NCBI GenBank assembly: GCA_016840125.1
Contig: JAEOSY010000020.1
Span: 1 to 48,550, forward strand
Direction: 5' to 3'
Source: Candidatus Helarchaeota archaeon
GTDB lineage: Archaea > Asgardarchaeota > Lokiarchaeia > Helarchaeales > HEL-GB-A
DNA length: 48,550 nt
The notes beneath the pieces were generated by a model. The model worked only from the letters and a program-made list of their open reading frames with translations, did no database searches and was not told where the DNA came from. Positions 1 to 8,016 of the stretch are shown here, piece by piece. Each line of letters begins with the position of its first letter. Position 1 is the stretch's first letter. The position numbers were made by a program, and so were the translations under genes.

Positions 1-327
1 AAAAAAACTCTCAATCCAAATACACCGGAAAAAGATGATTTTAGGAGCAAAGACTCAGACTTCGCAAAGATAACTTCATTTGAAGGATTAAACCAGCATT
101 TTCCAAGATTTAAATTAAAGGAGGATAAATGTACGCAATGTGGTAGTTGTGCCAAAACCTGCCCTGTTGATGCAATTAAATTGGATCCATTTCCTAAATG
201 GATCAAATATTGCGATCGGTGCTATTTATGTGAAATGTGGTGCCCCGAGAAAGCAATCGAATGTGATTGGGATTGGCAAGTTAAGGTTATGAATAATTTT
301 ATGAAAAGGAAAGGTTATGCTCCCTAA
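1..327 (+). CDS. Ferredoxin-domain protein, C-terminal part (5' end outside window)
   Basis: The frame is open from the first base to a TAA at 325-327, giving the last 108 residues. Two 4Fe-4S motifs are visible: CTQCGSCAKTCP (about residues 44-55) and CDRCYLCEMWCP (about 69-80), each of the CxxCxxCxxxCP form that ligates a 4Fe-4S cluster. The N-terminal part in view is charged and has no recognisable motif. A short basic tail follows the second cluster. This arrangement is typical of two-cluster electron-transfer domains found alone or fused behind a larger catalytic domain such as DUF362. The part that would settle this lies outside the window, so only an electron-transfer role is supported. 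Confidence 0.8.
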   Translation, partial: KKTLNPNTPEKDDFRSKDSDFAKITSFEGLNQHFPRFKLKEDKCTQCGSCAKTCPVDAIKLDPFPKWIKYCDRCYLCEMWCPEKAIECDWDWQVKVMNNFMKRKGYAP

Positions 328-378
328 AAAATAGAAAAAAACCTACCAAATCCTAATAAGAAATTTCTCTCTAGAATT

Positions 379-1104
379 TTATTTTGCCATCAACACCCCT
401 ATAGGCAGACTTGCCTTACGCCATTCAGCAAACTTTCCAGAATAACTTAGCTCTATTTTTGTTCGCCCATGTGTTCCTAAAATAAACATCACTGAATTTT
501 TTCTTAACTGTTTAAACATACCAGTTAACCACTTAGATGTTCGTAGAATAAGTCTCGATATTAAATTTTCTGGAGGGGTTCTTTTAAATTGAATAGATCG
601 CTTGTATAAGTTTTCAAAATCGAGGAAATGAAGTGATAGAAAATCCGTACGATTGAGTAATTTAGATCCTTGAACCCAAGTTGTCATATCTCCTGAAGTA
701 GCAACCTTTTCAGCTTGACCAGCGAAAGCTTGAAGATCATTCTCTTGCCCGATCATTGTAGCACTCTTATTATTTTCCATAAGAAAATCCATTAAATGAA
801 AATCTTTGGAAGATGAATTCCCGTGAATAACTGAATGGAGAATGTCTACTGTGTACGGACTAATAGTTTCTAGCAGTAGAAGATATTGTGACTCTCGAAT
901 AACAAATTCTGGTTTATATACAGTAATTTCAAAGAGCCCGAAGTTATCTAAAATAACAAATACTACTCTTTCAATTTGATTTGTTGAAATTCCTTCAATT
1001 GATGAAGGAATATTGTTAGGTGGGGTCAATCCCAATAAATTTAGAATTGTTGCAGGGATTTGCTCTGTCGTTCCAGTGAAGGTTGGCAGTTCATCTTCAG
1101 TCAT
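379..1104 (-). CDS. Divergent alkaline-phosphatase-superfamily-like protein
   Basis: A 241-residue protein. The N-terminal segment VVFVILDNFGLFE resembles the first strand and metal-binding loop of the alkaline phosphatase superfamily (usually ilDGlg). LHFLDFENLYK looks like the middle metal-ligand region, and FILGTHGRTKIE looks like the C-terminal xxGDHG motif. Several expected ligands are replaced: N for the usual D/G after the first Asp, and T for D before HG. The core is also short for the family. It is therefore probably a degenerate or non-catalytic member, or a specialised hydrolase. No signal peptide is visible. It is transcribed toward the ferredoxin gene, 51 bp away. The fold is inferred from motif spacing only. 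Confidence 0.5.
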   Translation of the reverse strand: MTEDELPTFTGTTEQIPATILNLLGLTPPNNIPSSIEGISTNQIERVVFVILDNFGLFEITVYKPEFVIRESQYLLLLETISPYTVDILHSVIHGNSSSKDFHLMDFLMENNKSATMIGQENDLQAFAGQAEKVATSGDMTTWVQGSKLLNRTDFLSLHFLDFENLYKRSIQFKRTPPENLISRLILRTSKWLTGMFKQLRKNSVMFILGTHGRTKIELSYSGKFAEWRKASLPIGVLMAK

Positions 1105-1322
1105 TCTTGATTATCATCTTCTAATTCTCTTTCTCTAAAACTACCCAAATTAAATATTTCGAAATTAGCTATTCATTATTTAAGTGCCATTTTAATAAAT
1201 TATAAATTTATCTCAAAAATCTAATTTGATTAGATTTCACAAATGTTCTATCCATACCGAACAAAAATAGCTAGTTATATTCAAAAATCTGATTAAAAAA
1301 TCCCCCAACATGAGTTTAAAAG

Positions 1323-1457
1323 TGGAGCCCCGGGCGGGAATTGGACTCGCGACTTACGGAAATAGATAATTTCATCTATTTACTCCACATTACCAGTGTG
1401 GTGCTCTACCAAGCTTTGCCCCCCCAGTCTAAAGACTGAGGGTTAAGCTACCGGGGC
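1323..1457 (-). tRNA. tRNA-Thr(GGT) with two introns (D-loop and variable loop)
   Basis: Acceptor strands GCCCCGG (1451-1457) and CCGGGGC (1327-1333) pair fully, and a TCCA end is encoded. The anticodon arm CCACA-CTGGTAA-TGTGG gives anticodon GGT (Thr). Length is 135 nt. Removing two segments of about 29 nt restores a 77-nt cloverleaf. The first lies in the D loop and contains CAGTCT/AGACTG. The second lies between anticodon stem and T stem and contains AAATAGAT/ATCTATTT. Both form hairpins, as expected for bulge-helix-bulge introns cut by the splicing endonuclease. Exact splice points are inferred. Oddities: the T loop reads TCCAATT (C at position 55) and the T stem has an A-C mismatch. Confidence 0.85.
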
Positions 1458-1534
1458 ATAATTTTTGTTTTTTTCTCTCTTAAAAAGTTACTGTAATTCT
1501 AGGATATTTTGGTAGAATTCAATAAAAATTTATC

Positions 1535-1858
1535 TCACTTTTTCTTGCTATTAATAAATCCGCCATGAATGGATGACACAAACACTATATGATTACCGTT
1601 TGTTAAAGGTGTATTTAATTTTTCCAAAGTTTGGATTTCTTTACTATTTACAAAAATTAGAATCTCTGGATTAATTACATTTATTTTATTATTGATTATT
1701 AAATCTCTAAAATTTTGACCCAATTCATCATCTAACTTAGTAATTAAATCCCTTACAGTAAAATCTTTTGAATCTATTTTTATCGTGATTCTGTCTTTCC
1801 CCAACATTGTTCTTAATGATGATAAAAACTGAATATCTAAAAAAATCATGCTTTTCAA
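1535..1858 (-). CDS. Ubiquitin-like (MoaD/ThiS-type) beta-grasp protein with a tail after Gly-Gly
   Basis: A 107-residue protein with a beta-grasp pattern: ITIKIDSKDFTVRDLITKL (strand-turn-strand-helix), a middle section ending ILIFVNSKEI, then a final strand HIVFVSSIHGG. MoaD, ThiS, SAMP and Urm1 proteins end at the GG, which is adenylated and then thiocarboxylated or conjugated. Here the GG is followed by FINSKKK, so the C-terminal glycine is not exposed in the primary product. Activation would require removal of seven residues, as with ubiquitin precursors cut by JAMM or other proteases. No E1-like or JAMM gene is in view. Neighbours are an unknown helical protein and ribosomal eS17 on the same strand. 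The fold call is good; the need for processing is inferred. Confidence 0.7.
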   Translation of the reverse strand: MKSMIFLDIQFLSSLRTMLGKDRITIKIDSKDFTVRDLITKLDDELGQNFRDLIINNKINVINPEILIFVNSKEIQTLEKLNTPLTNGNHIVFVSSIHGGFINSKKK

Positions 1859-1877
1859 CCCATATATATTTAAAACT

Positions 1878-2297
1878 TCAAAATTTCTCAGGGAAGGATC
1901 CTATCTTAGTTTTACTCTTCTCTTCGAGAAAATTATCAAAGAAACATGTTGAGAATTCAAACATAAGCTTCGCATCTGACAAAAGATTCTCCAAGTTAAT
2001 GTTTTCTAATGAAATAATTCTTTGAATCCAATAAGAAATTACACTTTGTAAAGATAACACCCACTCACATAATGCGTTTTGAGTATTTAATAGAGCGATT
2101 GATATTTCCTGAAGCCCTTCAGGAGCACCTAAACAAAAAAATATGACCTTTTGTAACTTTTTCATGGATTGAACAATCAAATTAGCAGATATAAATGGGT
2201 CTTCCATATTAAACGAAGCTGAGAGATCAGCTCTAGCTTCCCTGAATAATCGTACAATCCATCCTTCTAAAAAGGGATTGTTAACTAATGTCGTCAA
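1878..2297 (-). CDS. Hypothetical all-helical protein
   Basis: A 139-residue protein starting at TTG (2297). It is predicted almost entirely helical, with amphipathic segments around SANLIVQSMKKLQKVIF and IALLNTQNALCEWVLSLQ. No catalytic motif, signal peptide or clear membrane segment is seen. It lies between the eS17 gene (35 bp upstream) and the ubiquitin-like gene (19 bp downstream), all on the minus strand, so the three may be cotranscribed. I do not recognise the family. A late TTG start and low complexity leave some doubt about the N-terminus. Confidence 0.55.
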   Translation of the reverse strand: MTTLVNNPFLEGWIVRLFREARADLSASFNMEDPFISANLIVQSMKKLQKVIFFCLGAPEGLQEISIALLNTQNALCEWVLSLQSVISYWIQRIISLENINLENLLSDAKLMFEFSTCFFDNFLEEKSKTKIGSFPEKF

Positions 2298-2332
2298 ATA
2301 TCATCTCAATCTGGAGAACGAGCATTTATAAT

Positions 2333-2563
2333 TCAGATGCTATAACTTGTAGTATTATCCATTCGTTCTTTTCTCTGTTCAATAACTACGAGTCTTGTAA
2401 TATAACCCGCTATTCGATTTCTAAAATGCTTTGATGACGTTTTTGTAATTTTTGCTAATACTTGTTTGTTGTTATCAAAATCTTTACTGAATTCTTTTGT
2501 GAATTGGTTGTAAAGATCGTGAGCTATTCGTTTTATCGTTTCCGTTCGAACTTTTCCACACAT
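2333..2563 (-). CDS. rps17e: Small-subunit ribosomal protein eS17
   Basis: A 76-residue protein that matches the archaeal/eukaryotic S17e family along its core. It begins MCGKVRTETIKRIAHDLYN, corresponding to the conserved GRVRTKxVKRxxxxL start. It continues with a DFDNNKQV block (family: DFxxNKxx) and the RNRIAGYITRLV signature (family: LRNKIAGYxThLM). The family is normally 60-80 residues in archaea. The protein belongs to the head/body region of the 30S subunit. It is the most upstream gene of a minus-strand group with the unknown helical protein and the ubiquitin-like protein. Confidence 0.95.
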   Translation of the reverse strand: MCGKVRTETIKRIAHDLYNQFTKEFSKDFDNNKQVLAKITKTSSKHFRNRIAGYITRLVVIEQRKERMDNTTSYSI

Positions 2564-2743
2564 GGTATTTCACACATTTTTTCTGATAACATTAAAGTCT
2601 AATGCTAGTGTAAAAAATTTTCTGTTCTAATTTTTAAATAATTATAAGAGAAATTAAGGATTAGAACTGACCCGTTGACTTGCGTTTGAGTGGATTCTTC
2701 TTTTTAAACTGGCTTTGGCTTCATTTCTTTAAAGGAAAAAATA

Positions 2744-2835
2744 GTTGGGGAGCTTCAGTGCAGGTCAGTGTCTTCACCGCCTATTCGACGTAGCTCTGAG
2801 GAGGTGCTTGTCATCATCAGCGAATTTTTCCCAAC
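2744..2835 (-). ncRNA. Possible C/D-box-like small RNA in the 2.56-3.16 kb intergenic region
   Basis: On the minus strand the segment is closed by an inverted repeat, GTTGGG (2830-2835) with CCCAAC (2744-2749). Just inside lies ATGATGA, which fits box C (RUGAUGA). About 45-55 nt later come two CTGA copies that fit box D, and an internal GGTGAAG could be a weak C' box. Archaeal C/D RNAs of about 60-90 nt guide ribose methylation. The rest of the roughly 590-bp gap (2564-3156) shows no convincing gene. An overlapping plus-strand open frame at 2745-2930 is unlike a protein. No target was matched, so the call is tentative. Confidence 0.3.
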
Positions 2836-3156
2836 TAAATACTCAATATGAATTTTCCTCGATAAATGAAAATTATATTGTCCCACAAAAATTTACCGTA
2901 ACATTTCCTGATACCCCTAAATTTTATTAGAAATTAATCAAATAATTAAATTGGCTGATCTATATATTTAACTGCGATAAAGGATATATATTATCCAATA
3001 ATTGAAATAAATCAAGCTTCTCCCCTTTTTTCATAAGATTTTCAAAGGGAAAAAAAACGAATTATTATGATATTTATCTTTGGAGAGCCCATGATTAAAA
3101 AACTCTAATCTAGGGCACTTTAAATACTCTTTTTTTAAAACATTTTAGGATTTAAA

Positions 3157-4974
3157 TTGAAAAAAAAATGTTCATATTCATTATCTTTTCTATTGTTACT
3201 TCTTATTTTCATTAATTCCCTCTTTATTTTATACGCATTTAGAATTTCCGATGAGTTCACGCCGTTAATTGAAGAAACTAATAAATCAGGAAGAAATTAT
3301 AAAAAACTTGATGAATATGGAATTATAAGTATTCATAATCTCACAATTGATAAGGTTTCTGCGGAAATTGGAGAAAATATTACTGTTTCATCTCTATATT
3401 CACTTCTATGTAATCCCGGGTATCAAAGAGAATATGGAATGATTGGAATTGATACACCATCGTGGTTTGAATATGAGAATAGCCTAATCGATGGGGTTAG
3501 CTATCATAATGTGACAGAGATAATTTCACTCTCACCTAATTATTTCAATGCTTCTGATGTCTGTAACGGAAGAGTCAAAATTAAAATTTTTAATATGTCC
3601 AACCCTATGGATTTCATTATTCAGGATAATGTAACAGAGAATAGTATAGAATTAAAGAAGGCCCAATTGAATTTTTCTTTAATCAATCAATCACCATCCA
3701 TCGTGTTTTCAAACGATCTATTAAATTATTCCTTTTTTATTTCTAATGAACATACTGAGAAATATGTTTTTTCAAACGGCTACTTTAAAATTAACGTAAG
3801 TAATGGAAATCTTTCGCAATCTTTCTCTAAATACACCGATTCTAAAGGATTTTTAAATTTCACAATAAACTGTTCTGTACTAGGCGCTGGAAATTATACA
3901 ATTCTCTTAGAAAATAACGAAACAAGTGATTACAATTCCACTCCTTATTCAATTCAAATTGAAATATTAGACGAGGACCAAAGCATAAATTGTACTTTGT
4001 TAAATTCTGAGAGTATCTATACAGCTGTCGATTATGATTTGTCAGATTTTTCAAAAGCTATCTTCTTAATCGAAACAGATTTTGATGCCAATATCAGTTA
4101 CTTTTCTGATTTAGAAAATGGTAATTGTTCAAAAATCGGAAATCAACACAATGCAAGCCTTAAAAGCCCTGAGATAGCTGGAATATACCAAGTATACTTT
4201 ATTGCTTATCCTTTACTAAAGGGGAGAAATATTCAATTCAATTATTCAATAGAGGTAAAACACCGTCCGATTGAACTTAATACTATGTTCCTTGGATACG
4301 AAAACCAAACTAACGTAGCTTGTCAAATAAAAGTAATGGATGTATTAGTAAATCATACAGCAAAAACAAATAATTCAATCTCTATAATTGCGAATTTTAA
4401 TAAATCTAATTGGGACTTGGGCTCAACGAGATGTGATTCTGATGGAAATGCCTTATTAATATGGGATCCTCCTTCTCGAATTGAAGATGCTTTTATCTCC
4501 CTTAATTTCAGATTTAATACAACCCCTGTTTATCAATCATACTCCTTAATAAAAAATATCACTTTAACAGAACTACATTATTTTGGTCCACTCCATGAAT
4601 TTGCCACAAAAAATATTACATTTCGAGCAGTATTATTCGCTCTTAATGGAACTCCCATCCCACATCAAATAATTTGCCTAAAAATTGATGATCAATACTT
4701 CAATCTAACTACAGATATCAATGGAGAAATCAATTTTTCACTTACTACTCCCTCTTATGCAACAAAATTAAAAATTGAATTTCAATTTTTAGGTTCAGGG
4801 GATACATTATCGTCCAATTTAATTCTAAATATAGAAATTAAATTAGACTTGTTACAACAAATTTGGGATTCAATAGGTTTTATTTTAGTAGGAATTGGGA
4901 TAGCATTTATTTCATTGCTCTATCTAAAAAAAACATTAACAAAGCGAAATCTTTCCACACTTGATGTAAAATAA
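3157..4974 (+). CDS. Membrane-anchored surface glycoprotein
   Basis: A 605-residue protein starting at TTG. The N-terminus is a signal peptide: MKKKCSYS followed by a hydrophobic run SLSFLLLLLIFINSLFILYA. The C-terminus has one transmembrane helix (about residues 570-592, FILVGIGIAFISLLYL) followed by a short basic tail, so the bulk is outside the cell. The ectodomain has dozens of N-x-S/T sequons and alternating beta-rich blocks that look like Ig/FN3-type repeats. No enzymatic motif is visible. It stands alone between the eS17 group and the roadblock operon. It is likely a cell-surface or S-layer-associated protein; the exact role cannot be read from sequence. Confidence 0.75.
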   Translation: MKKKCSYSLSFLLLLLIFINSLFILYAFRISDEFTPLIEETNKSGRNYKKLDEYGIISIHNLTIDKVSAEIGENITVSSLYSLLCNPGYQREYGMIGIDTPSWFEYENSLIDGVSYHNVTEIISLSPNYFNASDVCNGRVKIKIFNMSNPMDFIIQDNVTENSIELKKAQLNFSLINQSPSIVFSNDLLNYSFFISNEHTEKYVFSNGYFKINVSNGNLSQSFSKYTDSKGFLNFTINCSVLGAGNYTILLENNETSDYNSTPYSIQIEILDEDQSINCTLLNSESIYTAVDYDLSDFSKAIFLIETDFDANISYFSDLENGNCSKIGNQHNASLKSPEIAGIYQVYFIAYPLLKGRNIQFNYSIEVKHRPIELNTMFLGYENQTNVACQIKVMDVLVNHTAKTNNSISIIANFNKSNWDLGSTRCDSDGNALLIWDPPSRIEDAFISLNFRFNTTPVYQSYSLIKNITLTELHYFGPLHEFATKNITFRAVLFALNGTPIPHQIICLKIDDQYFNLTTDINGEINFSLTTPSYATKLKIEFQFLGSGDTLSSNLILNIEIKLDLLQQIWDSIGFILVGIGIAFISLLYLKKTLTKRNLSTLDVK

Positions 4975-5182
4975 CAAAAATAATATCACTTTTAAAGATT
5001 AATTTGGTTTTTGATAGGAAAATAAAGCATTTCATTTTTATTCTTTCTCTAAATTCTTTCCAGATTAATTTTTTTGGTCAACAATTGCATTTTTTTTTAT
5101 TGTGGACTTTTTATAGTTTTTTTAGTGAGGGTTATTAGAATTTACAAAACCCTTATCATCAATAACTTGAGGGACCCTACCA

Positions 5183-6184
5183 TTGTCTGGAGAAACTATA
5201 CAAGAATTAAAAAGACATTTAATCAAAATAAAAAAAATATATGGTGTCGAAAATATCGTCCTCTCACAGAGAGACGGTTCACCAGTAGAATCTGCTGGCA
5301 TTTGGCTATCAAAAAATGAAATCTTCGGAGTTTGCTCATCAACTGCTGCAATTTTTAACGTTGCTGAACATTTACACCAAGAATCCCTAAGTTACATATT
5401 AATAGATGGAATCCGCGCAAAAATTTTAGTTGCACCTCTACGAAATTCTGATTATTCTTTACAATCTGATGAATTACAGATAACTCCCCCTAATTCAGGT
5501 GGAGGAATTACCTCTGAAACTGAATATTTTCTTGCTATAACTACCCGCCCTAAAACCAATCTAGGTTCAATTTTTATTGGTATGAAAAAAACTCTAAACT
5601 CAATTAGAACTATCTTAGAGGAATCAAATCTGGAATTTAAACCCCCTTTAAGATCATTTTCAGAAGATGAAGTGAAGAATATTTTAGACTCGTTTTCTGT
5701 AAAAGAAGATGATGAGACTACAAGTAATATTAATACTTTTTCACTAAAAATAACAGCTGATTTAAGTTCTAAAATACGAGATCTGGTATTTGATTATTCA
5801 AAAAATGTTCCGGGGGTAAAATTAGCCTGTATTACTTTGACAGGTGGTTATCCCCTATGTAAGTTTACTTTAGATCCTTTAATTGAAGCAGAAGGGGCAA
5901 TAAGTTTTTCATTGTTTGATACATCAAAACGAATTATTTACATGCTAAAAAAAACACCTATTAATAGCGTTCTTTGTGAATGTTCTAATTACTCCCATTT
6001 CATTTATGACTTGAATGGCGGAATTTTCAGTACATTTATATCAAAAGGTCAAAAGAGACTTGGATTATTACGATTATTAATACCACAATATGTGAAACAG
6101 ATGACCGGATACATAAAAGAAGCCGATAAAACATCTGAAGATTTATTTAATATAAAGCAGATTCTTGAGGAACTTAATATCTAA
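5183..6184 (+). CDS. Tandem roadblock/LC7-domain protein (MglB-like GTPase regulator)
   Basis: A 333-residue protein. The start is TTG at 5183, with a GAGGG Shine-Dalgarno-like site about 9 nt upstream. Residues about 1-115 form a roadblock fold: GVENIVLSQRDGSPVESAGIW followed by the LIDGIRAKILVAPL strand. A second, weaker roadblock-like unit occupies about 185-315 (PGVKLACITLTGGYPLCKF). Roadblock proteins such as MglB and LC7 bind small GTPases and act as activators or scaffolds. It is followed by an unknown protein and then by an MglA-like GTPase on the same strand with minimal spacing. This strongly suggests a GTPase switch operon. The second domain assignment is less certain. Confidence 0.75.
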   Translation: MSGETIQELKRHLIKIKKIYGVENIVLSQRDGSPVESAGIWLSKNEIFGVCSSTAAIFNVAEHLHQESLSYILIDGIRAKILVAPLRNSDYSLQSDELQITPPNSGGGITSETEYFLAITTRPKTNLGSIFIGMKKTLNSIRTILEESNLEFKPPLRSFSEDEVKNILDSFSVKEDDETTSNINTFSLKITADLSSKIRDLVFDYSKNVPGVKLACITLTGGYPLCKFTLDPLIEAEGAISFSLFDTSKRIIYMLKKTPINSVLCECSNYSHFIYDLNGGIFSTFISKGQKRLGLLRLLIPQYVKQMTGYIKEADKTSEDLFNIKQILEELNI

Positions 6185-6200
6185 AACCCGTGAAATTACG

Positions 6201-7103
6201 ATGGAAACAACTTATTCACTGAAAAAGTTAATCGAAACATTAGGAAAAAAAAATTTCGCATTACTATTGCGAATTGTACTTGATAGACTACCCATCGTAA
6301 TTATTGGAACTGATCAAAGTGAGATTGATAACCTTTTAAACGGTATAATTTCCTTAGCACCGCATCGTCATGAATATGTATTTTGGTCTGATTTCATAGA
6401 ACATGATGAATATTTACAATTATGCCAAGAAGAAGAAGATGATTTTAATATTCCTAGAATTATATTTTGCTCGCCCCCTACTGCCTCAAAACATCTTTTC
6501 GATAGAATAGAAAAATTGAAAGGGTGGATTATTGGATTTGACACTTCAAACGGAATTTCAAAAGAATATATCATTGGTTCCTTAATTAGATTGGAAAATC
6601 AATTTTTAACAATATCTTTAGAAGAAAACGGATTAAAATTCAAGCTTTATGGATTAAATGATAGTAGTTTGAGTTTAAAATTTGAAAAAAAGTTAATAGA
6701 TAAAGCAATTCAAAAAACAGAAGTAGCCTTGGAGAAAATGAAACGCGTACTTAAAAAACGGATTAAAGCTCCCCCCTCGAACGATATTATGGCAGCAATT
6801 ATGCGATTTGACTCGGAAGAAGAAAAAATTAGAATGAATATTTTTATCCAAGAAATACAAGCTTTCATTCAAGCAGGAATGCGTTCATTGGCAATATTAT
6901 CTCGTATCGATTTACTTCGAGAACTTGGTTTCAAGATTGAACTCTCAGGTAGGACTTTACTCCAAACTATCGACTATGAAGAAGTAGATGCCGATAGAAT
7001 TCTTCAGCTTATTCAAGCGGAATACGGTGTTAATTTTTCCCCTTGCATAAAACATGGTAAAGTTGTTCAAGTGGGAGATCGAATAGATGGTTTTTGGGGC
7101 TAA
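6201..7103 (+). CDS. Unknown protein of the roadblock-GTPase operon
   Basis: The preferred start is ATG at 6201, just after the upstream stop (300 residues). An in-frame TTG at 6165 would overlap the preceding gene. The N-terminal part has a Rossmann-like beginning, PIVIIGTDQSEIDNLLNGII, with alternating strands and helices to about residue 140, but no Walker A motif. A central helical segment rich in K/E follows (about 175-230). The C-terminal 70 residues contain GFKIELSGRTLLQTIDYEEVDADRILQLI in short helical units. The gene lies between a roadblock protein and an MglA-like GTPase (9 bp before the next start), so it is likely an effector, exchange factor or adaptor of that GTPase. I do not recognise the family. 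Confidence 0.6.
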   Translation: METTYSLKKLIETLGKKNFALLLRIVLDRLPIVIIGTDQSEIDNLLNGIISLAPHRHEYVFWSDFIEHDEYLQLCQEEEDDFNIPRIIFCSPPTASKHLFDRIEKLKGWIIGFDTSNGISKEYIIGSLIRLENQFLTISLEENGLKFKLYGLNDSSLSLKFEKKLIDKAIQKTEVALEKMKRVLKKRIKAPPSNDIMAAIMRFDSEEEKIRMNIFIQEIQAFIQAGMRSLAILSRIDLLRELGFKIELSGRTLLQTIDYEEVDADRILQLIQAEYGVNFSPCIKHGKVVQVGDRIDGFWG

Positions 7104-7112
7104 TAAAGTATA

Positions 7113-7682
7113 ATGGTGATTGTTGTGTTAACAGATTTAGGTTCAAGAAAAATCATAATAAAGGTTGTTTATACAGGACCCGCAATGAGCGGAAAAACCA
7201 CTTCATTGAAATATATTTTTGAAAGGTTTGGTAGAAGTTCGGCACTCCAATCTATAGAAACCCGCGAAGGCAGAACCCTCTTTTTTGATTGGGGCTCAAT
7301 TTTTATACAAAAAGGACAGTGGAAATTTCAAATTGATTTATGGAGTGCTACTGGCCAAGATTTTTATGCGGAAACTCGACCAACTGTCCTTTCAGGTGTT
7401 GATGGGATTGTTTTTGTAGCAGATAGCCAACCCCAATTAATAAATGATAATAAAGCTAGTTGGGGCGAACTGTCATTGATGTTAGGTGAAAACAGAAAAA
7501 ATATTCCTTTAATGATTTCATTAAATAAACGAGACTTCCCCAACACAGTTTCTGTTGGAGACTTTAAAAAAACCTTAAATCTTAATAACTCAACCGAATT
7601 ATATGAAACCATTGCTACTGAAGGACTAAATGTTATGGAATGTTTTCGGGCTTTAATTCAAAAAATATTCAATAATTCCTAA
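7113..7682 (+). CDS. MglA/Ras-like small GTPase
   Basis: A 189-residue Ras-superfamily G domain. G1 is GPAMSGKTTSL (GxxxxGKT). A Thr/Arg-rich switch region follows (RSSALQSIETREGRTLFFDWG). G3 is DLWSATGQDF, in the form seen in MglA (D-x-W-s-x-x-G-Q). G4 is LNKRD (NKxD). G5 may correspond to the ETIATEG segment (expected form: hydrophobic-x-T-S/T-A). The N-terminal KIIIKVVYTGP strand and the long switch I match bacterial and archaeal MglA-type GTPases that set cell polarity or membrane positioning with roadblock partners. It is the third gene of the operon beginning at 5183. Like most MglA proteins it lacks a C-terminal lipidation cysteine. Confidence 0.88.
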   Translation: MVIVVLTDLGSRKIIIKVVYTGPAMSGKTTSLKYIFERFGRSSALQSIETREGRTLFFDWGSIFIQKGQWKFQIDLWSATGQDFYAETRPTVLSGVDGIVFVADSQPQLINDNKASWGELSLMLGENRKNIPLMISLNKRDFPNTVSVGDFKKTLNLNNSTELYETIATEGLNVMECFRALIQKIFNNS

Positions 7683-7708
7683 TCTAACATCATTTTCTGC
7701 TTTAAATC

Positions 7709-7990
7709 CTACAATTTTGAGTTTTCCCAGATTTCAAAGAGATTTTTAATTGCTCGAACTTGAATATTTTCTATTCGAAATCGGTAAATCCTTATACGTC
7801 CAAATTTCTTCTCTTGAAGGATATTAGCTTTTACAAGGAAATTCAGATGGTACCTTGTAGAATTATGGTTAATATGTGCTCTTCTGGCGATCTCAGAAAT
7901 ATTCAATTCACCCTCTTCAGCGAGGATTTTTAAAATTTTAATCCGCCCTTTTGATTTAAAGACCTCTTCAATCGCTGATTTTTCTTTCAT
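7709..7990 (-). CDS. ArsR-like winged-helix transcriptional regulator
   Basis: A 93-residue protein built around one winged helix-turn-helix. SKGRIKILKILAEEGELNISEIARRA contains helices 1-2. HINHNSTRYHLNFLVKANIL is the recognition helix and its follower. KFGRIRIYRFR is the beta wing. No metal-binding cysteines are seen, so it is not a metal sensor of the classical ArsR type. It is convergent with the GTPase operon and lies 26 bp downstream of the Orc1/Cdc6 gene on the same strand. Target genes cannot be inferred. Confidence 0.85.
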   Translation of the reverse strand: MKEKSAIEEVFKSKGRIKILKILAEEGELNISEIARRAHINHNSTRYHLNFLVKANILQEKKFGRIRIYRFRIENIQVRAIKNLFEIWENSKL

Positions 7991-8016
7991 TTCATGATCA
8001 ATGACATTTAAAATGA

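Noticed and set aside
2745..2930. Plus-strand open frame of 61 codons
   Set aside because: Composition is not protein-like and it coincides with a palindromic, possibly RNA-coding segment on the other strand.
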